A DNA stretch of 64,000 bases from Flavobacterium sp. Root186 (GCF_001428525.1 NZ_LMHW01000012.1:186114-250113); one strand, 5' to 3'. Shown: positions 34,756 through 44,609, counted from the first letter of the stretch. Translations and numbers: made by a program. Notes: generated from the letters alone by a model not told the origin.

Positions 34756-35907
34756 ATGGAATTTGATTTTCTAGAGCCTTTAAATGATGGAATTTTAAAA
34801 TTCATTAGTTCATTGTCTTCACAAGAACTGGGAAGCAAAATTGTTTTGCATACTCAGGATCAATTTCCGGATATAAGTAAAATTAACATTGCAATTATTG
34901 GTGTTTTAGAAGACCGACGCAATATTAACATGGTAAATGAAGTTAATCTTACTACAGTTCGTAAAAAGCTTTATGGAATGTTTCCTGGAAATTGGGACGC
35001 TTCAATTGCTGATTTAGGAGATATACTTGCTGGAGATTCTGTAGAGGATACTTATTTTGCGGTAAAAAAGGTTACATCGGCATTAATTAAAAATAAAGTC
35101 ATTCCTATAGTTCTAGGAGGTTCGCAGGATTTGACTTATGCTTTATATCGCGCATATGATGATTTAGAGCAGATGGTAAACATGGTTGCTGTAGATAACA
35201 GATTTGATTTTGGGAAAGAAGATGAAACGGTTTCGGCTAATTCGTACCTAACAAAAATCATAATTGATGAGCCTAATAATCTTTTCAATTACTGTAATAT
35301 AGGATATCAAACGTACTATAATTCGCAGGAAGAAATTGATTTAATTGAAAAATTGTTTTTTGATGCTTACCGTTTAGGTGAGATTTCAAACAGAATAGCG
35401 CTGGCAGAGCCTGTTTTTAGAGATGCTGATTTAGTTAGCATTGATTTAAATTCAGTAAAGTCTTCAGATTCAGGAAATACAATTTCATTTGAACCAAATG
35501 GTTTTAACGGAAAAGAGATTTGTTCTTTAGCACGATATGCCGGAATTAGTGATAAAGTATCTTCATTTGGAGTATTTAATCACAATAGTACTATTCAGGA
35601 ATCGCCTATTGTGGCTCAGATAGTTTGGTATTTTATTGAAGGATATCACTATCGTTCTAAAGAATACCCATTTGGAAGCAGAACGAATTATTTAAAATAT
35701 ATTGTTCCTTTAGAAGAGGAAGAGTTGGTTTTTTATAAAAGTGATAAAACAGAGCGTTGGTGGATCGAAATTCCATTTGAAACAAACGGCAGCAATAAAC
35801 TAAAAAGAAATACGTTATTACCGTGTTCTTATGAAGAATATTTAAGCGCTTGTAATCAAGAATTACCAGAAAGATGGTGGAAAGCACAACGAAAAAATGC
35901 TTTGTAG
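34756..35907 (+). CDS. Arginase-fold protein lacking metal ligands
   Basis: The 383-residue protein has the ureohydrolase fold, but the manganese ligands are altered. The family GG(D/E)H becomes GGSQDLTYAL, the DAHxD block becomes VDNRFDFG, and the SxDxDxxDP block becomes SIDLNSVKSSD. It is therefore probably not an active arginase or formiminoglutamase, although databases name this family so. It begins 3 bp after topA and sits directly before gldK, a position shared by related flavobacteria, I believe. A structural or regulatory role near the gliding genes is inference. Confidence 0.75.
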   Translation: MEFDFLEPLNDGILKFISSLSSQELGSKIVLHTQDQFPDISKINIAIIGVLEDRRNINMVNEVNLTTVRKKLYGMFPGNWDASIADLGDILAGDSVEDTYFAVKKVTSALIKNKVIPIVLGGSQDLTYALYRAYDDLEQMVNMVAVDNRFDFGKEDETVSANSYLTKIIIDEPNNLFNYCNIGYQTYYNSQEEIDLIEKLFFDAYRLGEISNRIALAEPVFRDADLVSIDLNSVKSSDSGNTISFEPNGFNGKEICSLARYAGISDKVSSFGVFNHNSTIQESPIVAQIVWYFIEGYHYRSKEYPFGSRTNYLKYIVPLEEEELVFYKSDKTERWWIEIPFETNGSNKLKRNTLLPCSYEEYLSACNQELPERWWKAQRKNAL

Positions 35908-36170
35908 AAGAAAATTTTAATGAAAATCTTAATTTTTTAAAGTTTTTCAAAATATTGTTAAAAAATTTAGTAAGATAAGGTTTATATATTATAAAATTTA
36001 ACGTTTTACGTCGATTTTTTTAATCAGTTTGTCGATGAAATATTTTTTTTTTATTTTATTTAACATTATTTTTGAACGGTAAAATAAATTTCGCAAGTAG
36101 TATTGTTTTTTAGATAAATAATAAATACGTTTACGGACTTTTAATAATGAATAGATAATCCCAAATTTAT

Positions 36171-37574
36171 ATGAAGAAGTTTATTGCATTTGCAGCAATG
36201 TTAACACTAGTAATCGGCTGTGGTAAGTCAGGTGACAAAGGTGAATTAGTTGGTGTTACAGGAGGGAAATGGCATCCCGAGAAGCCTTATGGAATGACAT
36301 TAGTTCCGGGTGGATCTTTTATTATGGGTAAATCAGATGCTGATTTAGCTAATGTAGAAGATGCTCCAACTAAAACAGTAACAGTTAGATCATTTTATAT
36401 GGACGAAACTGAGATTACTAATAGTGAGTACCGTCAATTCGTAGAGTGGGTAAAAGATTCTACAATGAGAGTACGTCTTGCTATTTTGGCTGATGAAACT
36501 GGTCAAAAAAGTACTGGTGGTAAAGGTGCTAAAGGAGGAAGTATTTCTGATTATGCATTTAATGATTCTGAGCCAGATAAAATGACAGCTTACGATAAGT
36601 ATATGTATGATAACTACTACAGTGTAGGGACAAAAGATGATCCGTATGCGGGTAGAAAACTAAACAAAAAAGTTAAGTTAATTAGAGACACTAAAGCTTA
36701 TCCAGATGAGTATTATGCTGAGGTAATGGATTCTATGTATTTGCCAATTGAAGAATCATACAATGGTTTAAGAACAATTGATGTAAATAAATTGAAATTC
36801 CGTTATTCTTGGATGGACATTCAGGCTGCTGCAAAAGCTAAAGTTGGAAAAAGAAAAGACTTCGTTAAAACGGAACAAGTTAGCGTATATCCTGATACTA
36901 CAGTTTGGATTAAAGATTTCGCTTATTCATATAATGAGCCAATGCATAATGATTATTTCTGGCACAAAGCTTACGGAGATTATCCTGTAGTTGGTGTGAC
37001 TTGGAAACAAGCTAAAGCATTTTGTGCATGGAGAACTTTAAACAAAAACAGCTATATTAAATCTAAGAAAAAAGGACGTGACCTGGTTAACGCATTCAGA
37101 CTTCCAACAGAAGCAGAATGGGAGTATGCTGCAAGAGGTGGTCTGGAGTCTGGTACTTACCCTTGGGGAGGTCCTTACACTAAGAGTGACAGAGGATGTT
37201 TTATGGCAAACTTTAAGCCTAACAGAGGAGATTATGCTGCTGATGAAGCTTTATATACTGTTGAAGCAAAATCTTACGAACAAAACGGATACGGATTATA
37301 TAACATGGCAGGAAATGTTTCAGAGTGGACAGATTCAGCTTACAATCCAAACGCATACGAGTATGTTTCTACAATGAACCCTAACGTAATTGATGGAAAC
37401 AACCAAAGAAAAGTGGTTCGTGGAGGATCTTGGAAAGACGTTGCTTATTTCCTACAAGTAAGTACTCGTGATCACGAATATGCTGATTCTGCAAGAAGTT
37501 ATATCGGTTTCAGAACTGTACAAGATTACATGGGAACTCAAGTAACTGGAAACGGAACTGGTAAAAAGAAATAG
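36171..37574 (+). CDS. gldK: Gliding motility lipoprotein GldK
   Basis: The 467-residue protein has a lipoprotein signal with Cys17 (LTLVIGCGKSG). The body is a sulfatase-modifying-factor (formylglycine-generating enzyme-like) domain, with PGGSFIMGKSDAD, FRLPTEAEWEYAARGG, YNMAGNVSEWTD and VVRGGSWKD. In the type IX secretion system GldK and GldN form a ring under the outer membrane. The catalytic cysteines of true formylglycine-generating enzymes are not obvious. It is the first gene of gldKLMN, which run in one direction with gaps of about 45 to 70 bp. Confidence 0.97.
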   Translation: MKKFIAFAAMLTLVIGCGKSGDKGELVGVTGGKWHPEKPYGMTLVPGGSFIMGKSDADLANVEDAPTKTVTVRSFYMDETEITNSEYRQFVEWVKDSTMRVRLAILADETGQKSTGGKGAKGGSISDYAFNDSEPDKMTAYDKYMYDNYYSVGTKDDPYAGRKLNKKVKLIRDTKAYPDEYYAEVMDSMYLPIEESYNGLRTIDVNKLKFRYSWMDIQAAAKAKVGKRKDFVKTEQVSVYPDTTVWIKDFAYSYNEPMHNDYFWHKAYGDYPVVGVTWKQAKAFCAWRTLNKNSYIKSKKKGRDLVNAFRLPTEAEWEYAARGGLESGTYPWGGPYTKSDRGCFMANFKPNRGDYAADEALYTVEAKSYEQNGYGLYNMAGNVSEWTDSAYNPNAYEYVSTMNPNVIDGNNQRKVVRGGSWKDVAYFLQVSTRDHEYADSARSYIGFRTVQDYMGTQVTGNGTGKKK

Positions 37575-37646
37575 TAATTTATAATTAAATCAATACAATA
37601 ACCAAATCGAATCTATTTTAAAATTAAAACCTAAAAAAAAATTATT

Positions 37647-38291
37647 ATGGCATTATTAAGTAAAAAAGCAATGAATTTCGCTTATGGTATGGGAGCGGCA
37701 GTAGTAATCGTTGGAGCATTATTCAAAATTACTCACTTTGAAATTGGACCATTAACAGGAACAGTTATGCTTTCAGTTGGTCTATTGACTGAGGCGTTAA
37801 TCTTCGCGTTATCTGCTTTTGAACCAGTTGAAGACGAGTTGGATTGGACTCTTGTTTACCCAGAATTAGCTAACGGACAAGCTAGAAAAAAAGCTGATAA
37901 ACCTGAAACAACTGATGCCCAGGGATTATTATCTCAAAAATTAGATGCAATGTTAAAAGAAGCTAAAGTTGACGGTGAGTTAATGGCAAGCTTAGGAAAC
38001 AGTATCAAAAACTTCGAAGGAGCTGCTAAAGCAATTTCTCCAACAGTTGACTCTATTGCAGGACAAAAGAAATATTCTGAAGAATTATCTGTTGCTGCTG
38101 CTCAAATGGAATCATTAAACAGTTTATACAAAGTACAATTAGAAAGTGCAGCAAGAAATGCTGAAGCTAATAAAGAAATCGCTGATAACGCATCTAAATT
38201 AAAAGAACAAATGGCGTCTATGACTGCAAACATTGCTTCTTTAAATAGTGTTTATGGTGGTATGCTTTCTGCAATGAGTAACAAAGGATAA
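37647..38291 (+). CDS. gldL: Gliding motility / T9SS motor protein GldL
   Basis: The 214-residue protein has two membrane helices in the first 60 residues. They carry the charged residues known to matter for the motor: Lys27 (LFKITHFEIG), Glu49 (LLTEALIFAL) and Glu59 (AFEPVEDE). A long cytoplasmic helical part follows. Five GldL and two GldM build the inner-membrane rotary motor that uses proton flow to drive type IX secretion and gliding. It sits between gldK and gldM in the usual order. Confidence 0.97.
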   Translation: MALLSKKAMNFAYGMGAAVVIVGALFKITHFEIGPLTGTVMLSVGLLTEALIFALSAFEPVEDELDWTLVYPELANGQARKKADKPETTDAQGLLSQKLDAMLKEAKVDGELMASLGNSIKNFEGAAKAISPTVDSIAGQKKYSEELSVAAAQMESLNSLYKVQLESAARNAEANKEIADNASKLKEQMASMTANIASLNSVYGGMLSAMSNKG

Positions 38292-38343
38292 TTAGTTTTT
38301 AACTATTATATTAAAATTATTAATAAGAACTAATTAGAAAAAA

Positions 38344-39885
38344 ATGGCAGGAGGAAAATTAACCCCTAGACAGAAGATGATTAACCTGATGTATCTGGTT
38401 TTCATCGCGATGTTAGCAATGAACGTATCAAAAGAAGTAATTTCTGCTTTTGGTTTGATGAATGAAAAATTTGAAGCTGCAAACACTTCTTCAGTTACAA
38501 CAAACGAAGGTTTATTATCATCTTTGGATCAAAAAGCCGCTGAAGCAAAAGGAGAATTTGCTATTGCTGCAGTTACAGCTCACAAAGTTGAAGCAATCTC
38601 AAAAGAATTTTACGATTACATCGGTACTTTAAAAGCTCAGTCTATCAAAGGATTTGAAGTTGAAAAAGAAACTGGAAAATTACCATATGAAGCTATGGAT
38701 AGAGGTGATAACATCGACGACTGGTTTACAGGAGACGGTTACACTAAAAAAGGTAACGAGATCATCGCTAAAATTGAAAAATACAAAGCAGATTTAAAAG
38801 CTGCTTTAGGAACAGATAAAAAGTATGCTAACATTATTGCAGAAGTTGAAAAGAAATTTGATGTTTCTGAAGTAAAAAACAAAGAAGGTATAAAAGAAAA
38901 ATACTTAGCTTACCACTTTAAAGGTTTCCCTGCAATTGCATCTGCTGCTAAACTTTCAGCTTGGCAGAATGACGTTAAAAAGGCAGAAACTGATGTTTAC
39001 AACAGTGCTTTAGGGAAAGCTGCAGTTGCTGCTGCTTCTTATAGCAACTACCAGGCAATCGTTGTTTTAGACAAAAATGCTTATTTCCAAGGAGAAAAGG
39101 TTACTGGTAAAGTAGTTTTAGGTCGTTATGACGAAAACACAAAACCAACTTCTTTCCAAGGTCCTGGACAAATTGTTAACGGACAAGCTGTTATCTCTTT
39201 AACTGCTGGTGGTGTAGGTGAACAAAACATTAATGGACAATTTACTTTCTTAGAAGACGGTAAAAATATTCCTTTGAAATTTAAAGGAACTTACGTTGTA
39301 GTTCCAAGACCAAACTCAGCTACGATTTCTGCTGATAAAATGAATGTAGTGTATAGAGGAGTTGTTAACCCAATCTCTGTATCATTTGCAGGAGTTGATG
39401 CTAACAAAATTTCTGCTAGTGCTCCAGGATTATCTTCAGCTGGTAAACCAGGTAAATATAACATGAGCCCAGGTTCAGGTACAGAAGCTACAATTTCTGT
39501 AACAGGAACATTACCAAACGGAGATAAAGTTACTGATAAGAAATCATTCAGAATTAAAGGTATTCCTGGACCAACAGGAACAATTAGAGGGGAAATGGGA
39601 GTTGTTAAAGGTCCTAGATCTAACTTAGAAATTGCTACTATTGGTGCTAAATTACTTGATTTTGATTTTGAAGTTGGTTTAGATGTTGTTGGATTTAATA
39701 TGAAAATTGCTGGACAGCCTACAGTTGTTGTTACTGGTAATAGATTAAATGCACAATGTAAGCAAGTACTTTCAAGAGCAGGTAAAGGAGATCAAGTTAC
39801 TATTTCTGAAATTAAAACTAAACTTGTTGGAGCTGGTAGTTATTTATTACCAAGAACTGCTCCGGTAATTTATGAAATACAATAA
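38344..39885 (+). CDS. gldM: Gliding motility / T9SS motor protein GldM
   Basis: The 513-residue protein has one membrane helix near its start (MINLMYLVFIAMLAMNV). Periplasmic domains rich in strands follow up to the end. In the family four such domains (D1 to D4) make a long shaft that rotates and reaches the GldK/GldN ring. The segment MAGGKLTPRQKMINLMYLVF is typical of GldM. It follows gldL after 52 bp and precedes gldN by 44 bp. Confidence 0.97.
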   Translation: MAGGKLTPRQKMINLMYLVFIAMLAMNVSKEVISAFGLMNEKFEAANTSSVTTNEGLLSSLDQKAAEAKGEFAIAAVTAHKVEAISKEFYDYIGTLKAQSIKGFEVEKETGKLPYEAMDRGDNIDDWFTGDGYTKKGNEIIAKIEKYKADLKAALGTDKKYANIIAEVEKKFDVSEVKNKEGIKEKYLAYHFKGFPAIASAAKLSAWQNDVKKAETDVYNSALGKAAVAAASYSNYQAIVVLDKNAYFQGEKVTGKVVLGRYDENTKPTSFQGPGQIVNGQAVISLTAGGVGEQNINGQFTFLEDGKNIPLKFKGTYVVVPRPNSATISADKMNVVYRGVVNPISVSFAGVDANKISASAPGLSSAGKPGKYNMSPGSGTEATISVTGTLPNGDKVTDKKSFRIKGIPGPTGTIRGEMGVVKGPRSNLEIATIGAKLLDFDFEVGLDVVGFNMKIAGQPTVVVTGNRLNAQCKQVLSRAGKGDQVTISEIKTKLVGAGSYLLPRTAPVIYEIQ

Positions 39886-39929
39886 TTAAGTACTGAAATC
39901 TTCAGTCAATATCTTATAATAATACCACG

Positions 39930-40919
39930 ATGAAAGTAAGAAATTTTTTAATAGCTATTGTTCTAATCGCTGGAGGTTTTGCTTCTAATGCGCAATCAAA
40001 TTTGCTAAATGCAAAAACGCCTGCCCAAATTGGGCTTAAAACTCCTGCGCAACTTATCTCTGATAATGATAAGCCTTTAGCTTACGGTTATGTAGATGAT
40101 AGAGATATCTTGATGGGTAAAACAACTTGGGAGATTATTGACTTAAATGAAAAGATCAATTTCCCTATGTATTTTCCAGTAGATACTGCTAATATTGGTT
40201 CTGATAGACGTTCATTATATGATGTTTTGACGAAAGCCGTTAAAAAAGGCAAAATAACTGAGGTTTATTCTGATAGTTATTTCAATACTAAAAAATCTAT
40301 GAAAGACATCGAAGGTGCATTATCTCGTATTGACACAACAGATGCTGGTAGAGAACTTATCAACCAATATCCAGATGACTATAAAGCACGTGTTGTTAAG
40401 AAAAAAGTAGTTACTGGTACTGGTAAAAAGAAAGTTGTTACTTATGTAGACGAAACAGTTGGACCAACAAGAACAGTTCCTGCTGAATATATCTTAAAGC
40501 AAGATCTTACTGCTGCGGATGTTACTCAGTATAAAATTAAAGGATACTGGTATTTTGATAAACGTCAAAGTGAATTAAAATATCGTTTACTTGGAATCTG
40601 CCCTGTAACTCCAGACGTTTATACTATGAATAGTGACGAAAAGGATTATATCGAATTATTTTGGGTTTTCTTCCCAAATGCGCGAGGGGTTCTTCATGAT
40701 GCAAAAGCTTTCAATGATAGCAATTCGGCTCTTCCAATTTCATTCGATCAAATTTTAAATTCAAGACGTTTTAATGCGATTGTCTATAAAGAAGAAAACT
40801 TGTACCAAGATCGTGAGATCAAAGAATACATGAAAGATAACGCACAAAATCAGTTATTAGAATCTGAAAGAGTAAAAGAGAAGATTCGTAACTTCGAACA
40901 AGATATGTGGAACTACTAA
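39930..40919 (+). CDS. gldN: Gliding motility / T9SS ring protein GldN
   Basis: The 329-residue protein has a signal peptide ending SNAQ. The GldN domain follows: VDDRDILMGKTTWEIIDLNE, YFDKRQSELKYRLLGICPV and ELFWVFFPNAR. It is the periplasmic partner of GldK in the type IX ring. The next gene, gldO, is a close copy, by eye more than 80% identical. The terminator after gldN is also shared with gldO. It ends the gldKLMN run. Confidence 0.97.
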   Translation: MKVRNFLIAIVLIAGGFASNAQSNLLNAKTPAQIGLKTPAQLISDNDKPLAYGYVDDRDILMGKTTWEIIDLNEKINFPMYFPVDTANIGSDRRSLYDVLTKAVKKGKITEVYSDSYFNTKKSMKDIEGALSRIDTTDAGRELINQYPDDYKARVVKKKVVTGTGKKKVVTYVDETVGPTRTVPAEYILKQDLTAADVTQYKIKGYWYFDKRQSELKYRLLGICPVTPDVYTMNSDEKDYIELFWVFFPNARGVLHDAKAFNDSNSALPISFDQILNSRRFNAIVYKEENLYQDREIKEYMKDNAQNQLLESERVKEKIRNFEQDMWNY

Positions 40920-40940
40920 GTTCTAAAATTAAATTATAAG

Positions 40941-40974
40941 AAAAACTCTTACTGCTAACGTAGTAAGAGTTTTT
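40941..40974 (+). terminator. gldN terminator
   Basis: A 13 bp stem AAAAACTCTTACT/AGTAAGAGTTTTT with an 8-nt loop is followed by a T run. The stem is identical to that after gldO. Confidence 0.9.
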
Positions 40975-41142
40975 TTTTGTTATGTCACAGTGATATTTAC
41001 TATTTAATTTTAATAAATTATAGGTTTTCAAAAAAACAGAATAGCAGAAGAAGATATTCTAAAGTTCATGATTTTATTTTGTAATTATCAGATTTTTAAT
41101 GGTTTGTATTGTATTGGCTAATAGTTTATTGAAATTAATTTC

Positions 41143-41150
41143 TAAATTTG
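41143..41150 (+). promoter_or_regulatory. Candidate gldO -7 box
   Basis: TAAATTTG fits TAnnTTTG and would give a leader of about 80 nt. It lies after the gldN terminator, so gldO may have its own promoter. A clear -33 box is missing. Confidence 0.35.
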
Positions 41151-41238
41151 TAATTATAATTTCTATAATTCGATATTATTGTAAGAAAAATAACAATATT
41201 ATGCATCAAACTGCGTTTAGTTTATTATAAAAAATATT

Positions 41239-42231
41239 ATGATGAAAGTGAAAAGTTTTTTAATGGTTATTGTTTTTATTGCTGGCGGTATTATTTCTAA
41301 TGCTCAATCTAATTTACTGAATGCTAAAACAGCAGACCAAATTGGGCTTAAAACAGCTGCGCAGCTTATCTCAGATAATGATAAGCCTTTAGCTTATGGC
41401 TATGTAGATGATCGTGATGTTTTAATGGGAAAAACTACTTGGGAGATTATTGATTTAAATGAAAAAATCAACTTTCCTTTATATTTTCCTGTAGATACTG
41501 TCAATATTGGTTCCGACAGGCGTTCACTTTATGATGTGTTAACGAAAGGAATCAGACAAGGAAAAATAACCGAAGTTTATACAGATAGTTATTTCAATAC
41601 CAAAAAATCTATGAAAGACATAGATGGCTCATTAACTCGTATTGATACAACAGATGCTGGTAGAGAACTTATAAATCAATACCCTGACGATTATCGAACA
41701 CGTGTTGTAAAGAAAAAAGTAGTTACCGGTACTGGTAAAAAGAAAGTTGTTACTTATGTTGATCAAACAGTTGGGCCAACAAGAACAGTTCCTGCTGAAT
41801 ATATTTTAAGACAGGATCTTACAGCTGCAGATGTTTCACAATACAAAGTAAAAGGATATTGGTATTTTGATAAACGCCAAAGCGAATTGAAATATCGCTT
41901 ACTTGGAATCTGCCCAGTAACACCAGATGTTTATACGATGAATAGTGACGAAAAAGACTATATTGAATTATTTTGGGTTTTCTTTCCAAATGCGCGAACG
42001 GTACTTCATGAAGCAAAAGCTTTTAATGACAGTAATTCGGCACTTCCAATTTCATTTGATCAAATACTTAATTCAAGACGTTTTAATGCAATTGTTTATA
42101 AAGAGGAGAATATGTATGGAGATCGAGAGATTAAGGATTACATGAAAGATAATGCGCAGAATCAGCTGCTAGAATCTGACAGAGTAAAAGAGAAGATTCG
42201 TAATTTTGAGGAAGACATGTGGAACTACTAA
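41239..42231 (+). CDS. gldO: GldN paralogue GldO
   Basis: The 330-residue protein is a near copy of GldN, with signal peptide ending SNAQ, differing in scattered residues (for example IRQGKITEVYT for VKKGKITEVYS). In F. johnsoniae GldO is partly redundant with GldN, so the same is inferred here. A tandem duplication of gldN with its terminator explains the layout. The gene can be read by its own promoter because a terminator precedes it. Confidence 0.95.
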   Translation: MMKVKSFLMVIVFIAGGIISNAQSNLLNAKTADQIGLKTAAQLISDNDKPLAYGYVDDRDVLMGKTTWEIIDLNEKINFPLYFPVDTVNIGSDRRSLYDVLTKGIRQGKITEVYTDSYFNTKKSMKDIDGSLTRIDTTDAGRELINQYPDDYRTRVVKKKVVTGTGKKKVVTYVDQTVGPTRTVPAEYILRQDLTAADVSQYKVKGYWYFDKRQSELKYRLLGICPVTPDVYTMNSDEKDYIELFWVFFPNARTVLHEAKAFNDSNSALPISFDQILNSRRFNAIVYKEENMYGDREIKDYMKDNAQNQLLESDRVKEKIRNFEEDMWNY

Positions 42232-42251
42232 ATATCTAAACTAATTATAAG

Positions 42252-42285
42252 AAAAACTCTTACTACATTTGCAGTAAGAGTTTTT
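42252..42285 (+). terminator. gldO terminator
   Basis: The 13 bp stem is identical to that of the gldN terminator, but the 8-nt loop differs (ACATTTGC against GCTAACGT). A T run follows. Confidence 0.9.
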
Positions 42286-42307
42286 TTATTTTATCTATAC
42301 ATTTACA

Positions 42308-43381
42308 ATGCTTGATTATTTAATCGTCGGATCTGGGTTAGCTGGTATTTCTTTTGCGGAAGTTGCCCTTAAAAACAATAAGACCATATTAGTTCTCGAT
42401 AATAAATCTCAAAACTCATCCAGAGTTGCAGGTGGTTTATACAATCCGGTTATTTTAAAGCGCTTTAGTGAAGTTTGGAACGCTCAGGAGCAACTTGATT
42501 TGATGAACGATTTCTATAATCAAATCGAAGATAAATTGAAGGAGAAATTTAATTTTAAAATGCCCGTTTTAAGAAAATTTTTCTCTATTGAAGAGCAAAA
42601 TAACTGGTTTGCAGCTTCAGATAAAATTAACTTAGCCCCTTTTTTATCTACCAAGTTAATTTCCAGAAAATACAATAGTATTGATTCTCCATACGATTAC
42701 GGAGAAGTTTTGCATACAGGTTATATTAATACGGCTTTATTGGTAGATACTTACAAAGAATATTTAATTGCAAATAATTTATTTCTTGAAGAATCTTTTA
42801 ACAGCAGTTATATAGAGTTTTTAGAATCTGGAATTCAATATAAAAATATTCAGGCGAAGCATATCATTTTTGCAGAAGGATTTGGACTTCTTAAGAATCC
42901 TTTTTTTAATTATCTGCCGTTAGATGGTACAAAGGGAGAGCTGTTTATCATAAAAGCACCAAGTTTAAACCTGGATGTAATCGTAAATACGAGTGTTTTT
43001 ATTTTACCATTAGGAGATGATTTGTTTAAAGTAGGCGCAACTTACAATTGGCATGATAAAACAGATACTCCTACAGAAGAAGGTAAGCAGGAACTTTTAG
43101 ATCGTATAAAGGAAATTATAACCTGTGATTTTGAAATTATCAAACATTTTGGAGGAGTTCGCCCAACAGTTGCAGACAGAAGGCCTTTGGTTGGAACACA
43201 TGAAATATATAAATCTATACACGTTCTAAACGGATTAGGAACACGTGGCGTTATGCTTGGCCCGGCAATGGCACAGACATTATATAATCATATTGAAAAC
43301 GGAACTCCCATAGACCGCGAAGCAGATATCAAGCGATTTCATAAAAGATATTTAAAATCTCTTATTCCTGGCCGGCCTTAG
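42308..43381 (+). CDS. FAD-dependent oxidoreductase (DAO family)
   Basis: The 357-residue protein starts with a dinucleotide-binding motif (YLIVGSGLAGISFAEVALKN). It carries the DAO-family carboxy end (FGGVRPTVADRRPLVG and GLGTRGVMLGP), where FAD is held. Members oxidise amines or amino acids with FAD. The substrate is not known. It follows gldO by 76 bp and overlaps the convergent DUF983 gene by 20 bp at the 3 prime ends. Confidence 0.85.
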   Translation: MLDYLIVGSGLAGISFAEVALKNNKTILVLDNKSQNSSRVAGGLYNPVILKRFSEVWNAQEQLDLMNDFYNQIEDKLKEKFNFKMPVLRKFFSIEEQNNWFAASDKINLAPFLSTKLISRKYNSIDSPYDYGEVLHTGYINTALLVDTYKEYLIANNLFLEESFNSSYIEFLESGIQYKNIQAKHIIFAEGFGLLKNPFFNYLPLDGTKGELFIIKAPSLNLDVIVNTSVFILPLGDDLFKVGATYNWHDKTDTPTEEGKQELLDRIKEIITCDFEIIKHFGGVRPTVADRRPLVGTHEIYKSIHVLNGLGTRGVMLGPAMAQTLYNHIENGTPIDREADIKRFHKRYLKSLIPGRP

Positions 43382-43745
43382 GATCATAAGAAATAAACAT
43401 GTTAATATATAGATTTCGGGAAAGTCGCAATACAAACGGAAACAATACAATCAGCGTAATGACTATTGCGATAAAAGATTCTCCTATACTTGCTCCAAAA
43501 AACACAAATGAAATGATAAAGGCAGCAATTCCTACAGCAACATTCAATCCATAACTCACATACATTGCACCATAGAAAAACGATGGTTCAATTTGATATT
43601 TTAAACCGCAATGACTACAATTGTCGTTCATTTTTAGAACTTTAGTCAAATGAAGCGGATTTTTGTCTGAATACATGCTCTCTTTTTGGCATTTCGGACA
43701 ACTTCCTGTTAAAATACTATTTAGTTTGGATCCTTTTTTTAACAT
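43362..43745 (-). CDS. DUF983 protein with zinc-ribbon pair
   Basis: The 127-residue protein has CPKCQKESMY and NCSHCGLKY, two CxxC pairs making a probable zinc ribbon. Two membrane helices follow (about 65-85 and 90-110). The block CGLKYQIEPSFFYGAMYVSY is the DUF983 signature. The role of the family is unknown. The gene overlaps the end of the FAD oxidoreductase gene tail to tail. Confidence 0.85.
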   Translation of the reverse strand: MLKKGSKLNSILTGSCPKCQKESMYSDKNPLHLTKVLKMNDNCSHCGLKYQIEPSFFYGAMYVSYGLNVAVGIAAFIISFVFFGASIGESFIAIVITLIVLFPFVLRLSRNLYINMFISYDPKAGQE

Positions 43746-43929
43746 GCGTAAAGTAATAATTGTTTTATGCTTCTTAATGCGTCTTGACTACGAATTTAAT
43801 CAAAAAGATAAGAATTATTTGGAGATTCTGTCTTAAGAACATTCCTGCAAATATATAGCTTTACTTTTATTTTTCGGGGCTGAATTTTTAAAGTTTTAGA
43901 TACTGGAAGGCTTTTGTTCACTACAAATC

Positions 43930-43937
43930 TAATTTTG
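43930..43937 (+). promoter_or_regulatory. Candidate -7 box upstream of the Ter cluster
   Basis: TAATTTTG fits TAnnTTTG. TTTG at 43913-43916 lies only 13 bp before it, which is shorter than usual. The site is about 95 bp before the first terD-type gene. Confidence 0.3.
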
Positions 43938-44033
43938 TTAATAAGTATTTTCTCTTTTACGGAAACCCTCATTTTTACTTAGTTTGCTTTTTTGTATCAT
44001 TGTATGTTTTTAAAATTTATAAATGATATTATA

Positions 44034-44609
44034 ATGGCAATAAATTTGCAAAAAGGACAAAAAATTGATATTGGTTTGTCTAAAATCTCTGTTGGATTAG
44101 GATGGGATCCTAATGAAGGAACAGGACATGATTTCGATTTGGATGCTTCTGCAATCATGATCAATTCTGATCGTAAATTATTAGGTGAAAGTTATTTCAT
44201 TTTCTATAATAATTTAAAATCTCCAGACGGTTCATTGGAACATACAGGTGACGACCCAACTGGCGGTAACAGTGATGGCGATGATGATGAAGCTATTAAG
44301 GTAGATTTGACTAAAATCGATGAAAATGTGCAGGAGATTCTTTTTGTAGTAACGATTGAAGATTTTGAAAGAAGAAAACAAAATTTCGGGCAAGTAAGAA
44401 ATTCTTATATCAGAATTGTTGATGATTCTAACGGACAGGAAATTGCCAAATATGAATTGGATGAAGATTTTTCAATTGAAACCGGCGTTGAATTTGGAAG
44501 ATTATACAAGCGTAATGATCAATGGAGATTTGAAGCTTCAGGAATTGGTTATAGAGCAGATTTAGGATTTTTTCTTGAGAAATATTATTCAGGAGAAATC
44601 ATTAAGTAA
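44034..44609 (+). CDS. TerD-family calcium-binding stress protein (1)
   Basis: I place the start at the ATG at 44034 (MAINLQKGQKIDIGLSKISV), as in the paralogues, giving 191 residues. The calcium site is HTGDDPTGGNSDGDDDE near residue 78, followed by KVDLTKIDENVQEILFVVTI and FGQVRNSYIRIVDDSNG. TerD proteins bind calcium and are linked to tellurite, phage and other stress resistance. This is the first gene of the cluster and precedes the HAD gene by 49 bp. Confidence 0.93.
   Translation: MAINLQKGQKIDIGLSKISVGLGWDPNEGTGHDFDLDASAIMINSDRKLLGESYFIFYNNLKSPDGSLEHTGDDPTGGNSDGDDDEAIKVDLTKIDENVQEILFVVTIEDFERRKQNFGQVRNSYIRIVDDSNGQEIAKYELDEDFSIETGVEFGRLYKRNDQWRFEASGIGYRADLGFFLEKYYSGEIIK

Larger units (their letters stand above)
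40920..41238. other. Intergenic region between gldN and gldO
   Basis: This 319 bp gap holds the gldN terminator and a -7-like box. The rest is AT-rich without a gene. Confidence 0.7.

Noticed and set aside
34756..35907. Active arginase or formiminoglutamase
   Set aside because: All three metal-binding motifs are altered.
35908..36170. gldK promoter
   Set aside because: TTTG at 36071 and TAAATTTCG at 36085 are too close (10 bp) for the known promoter spacing.
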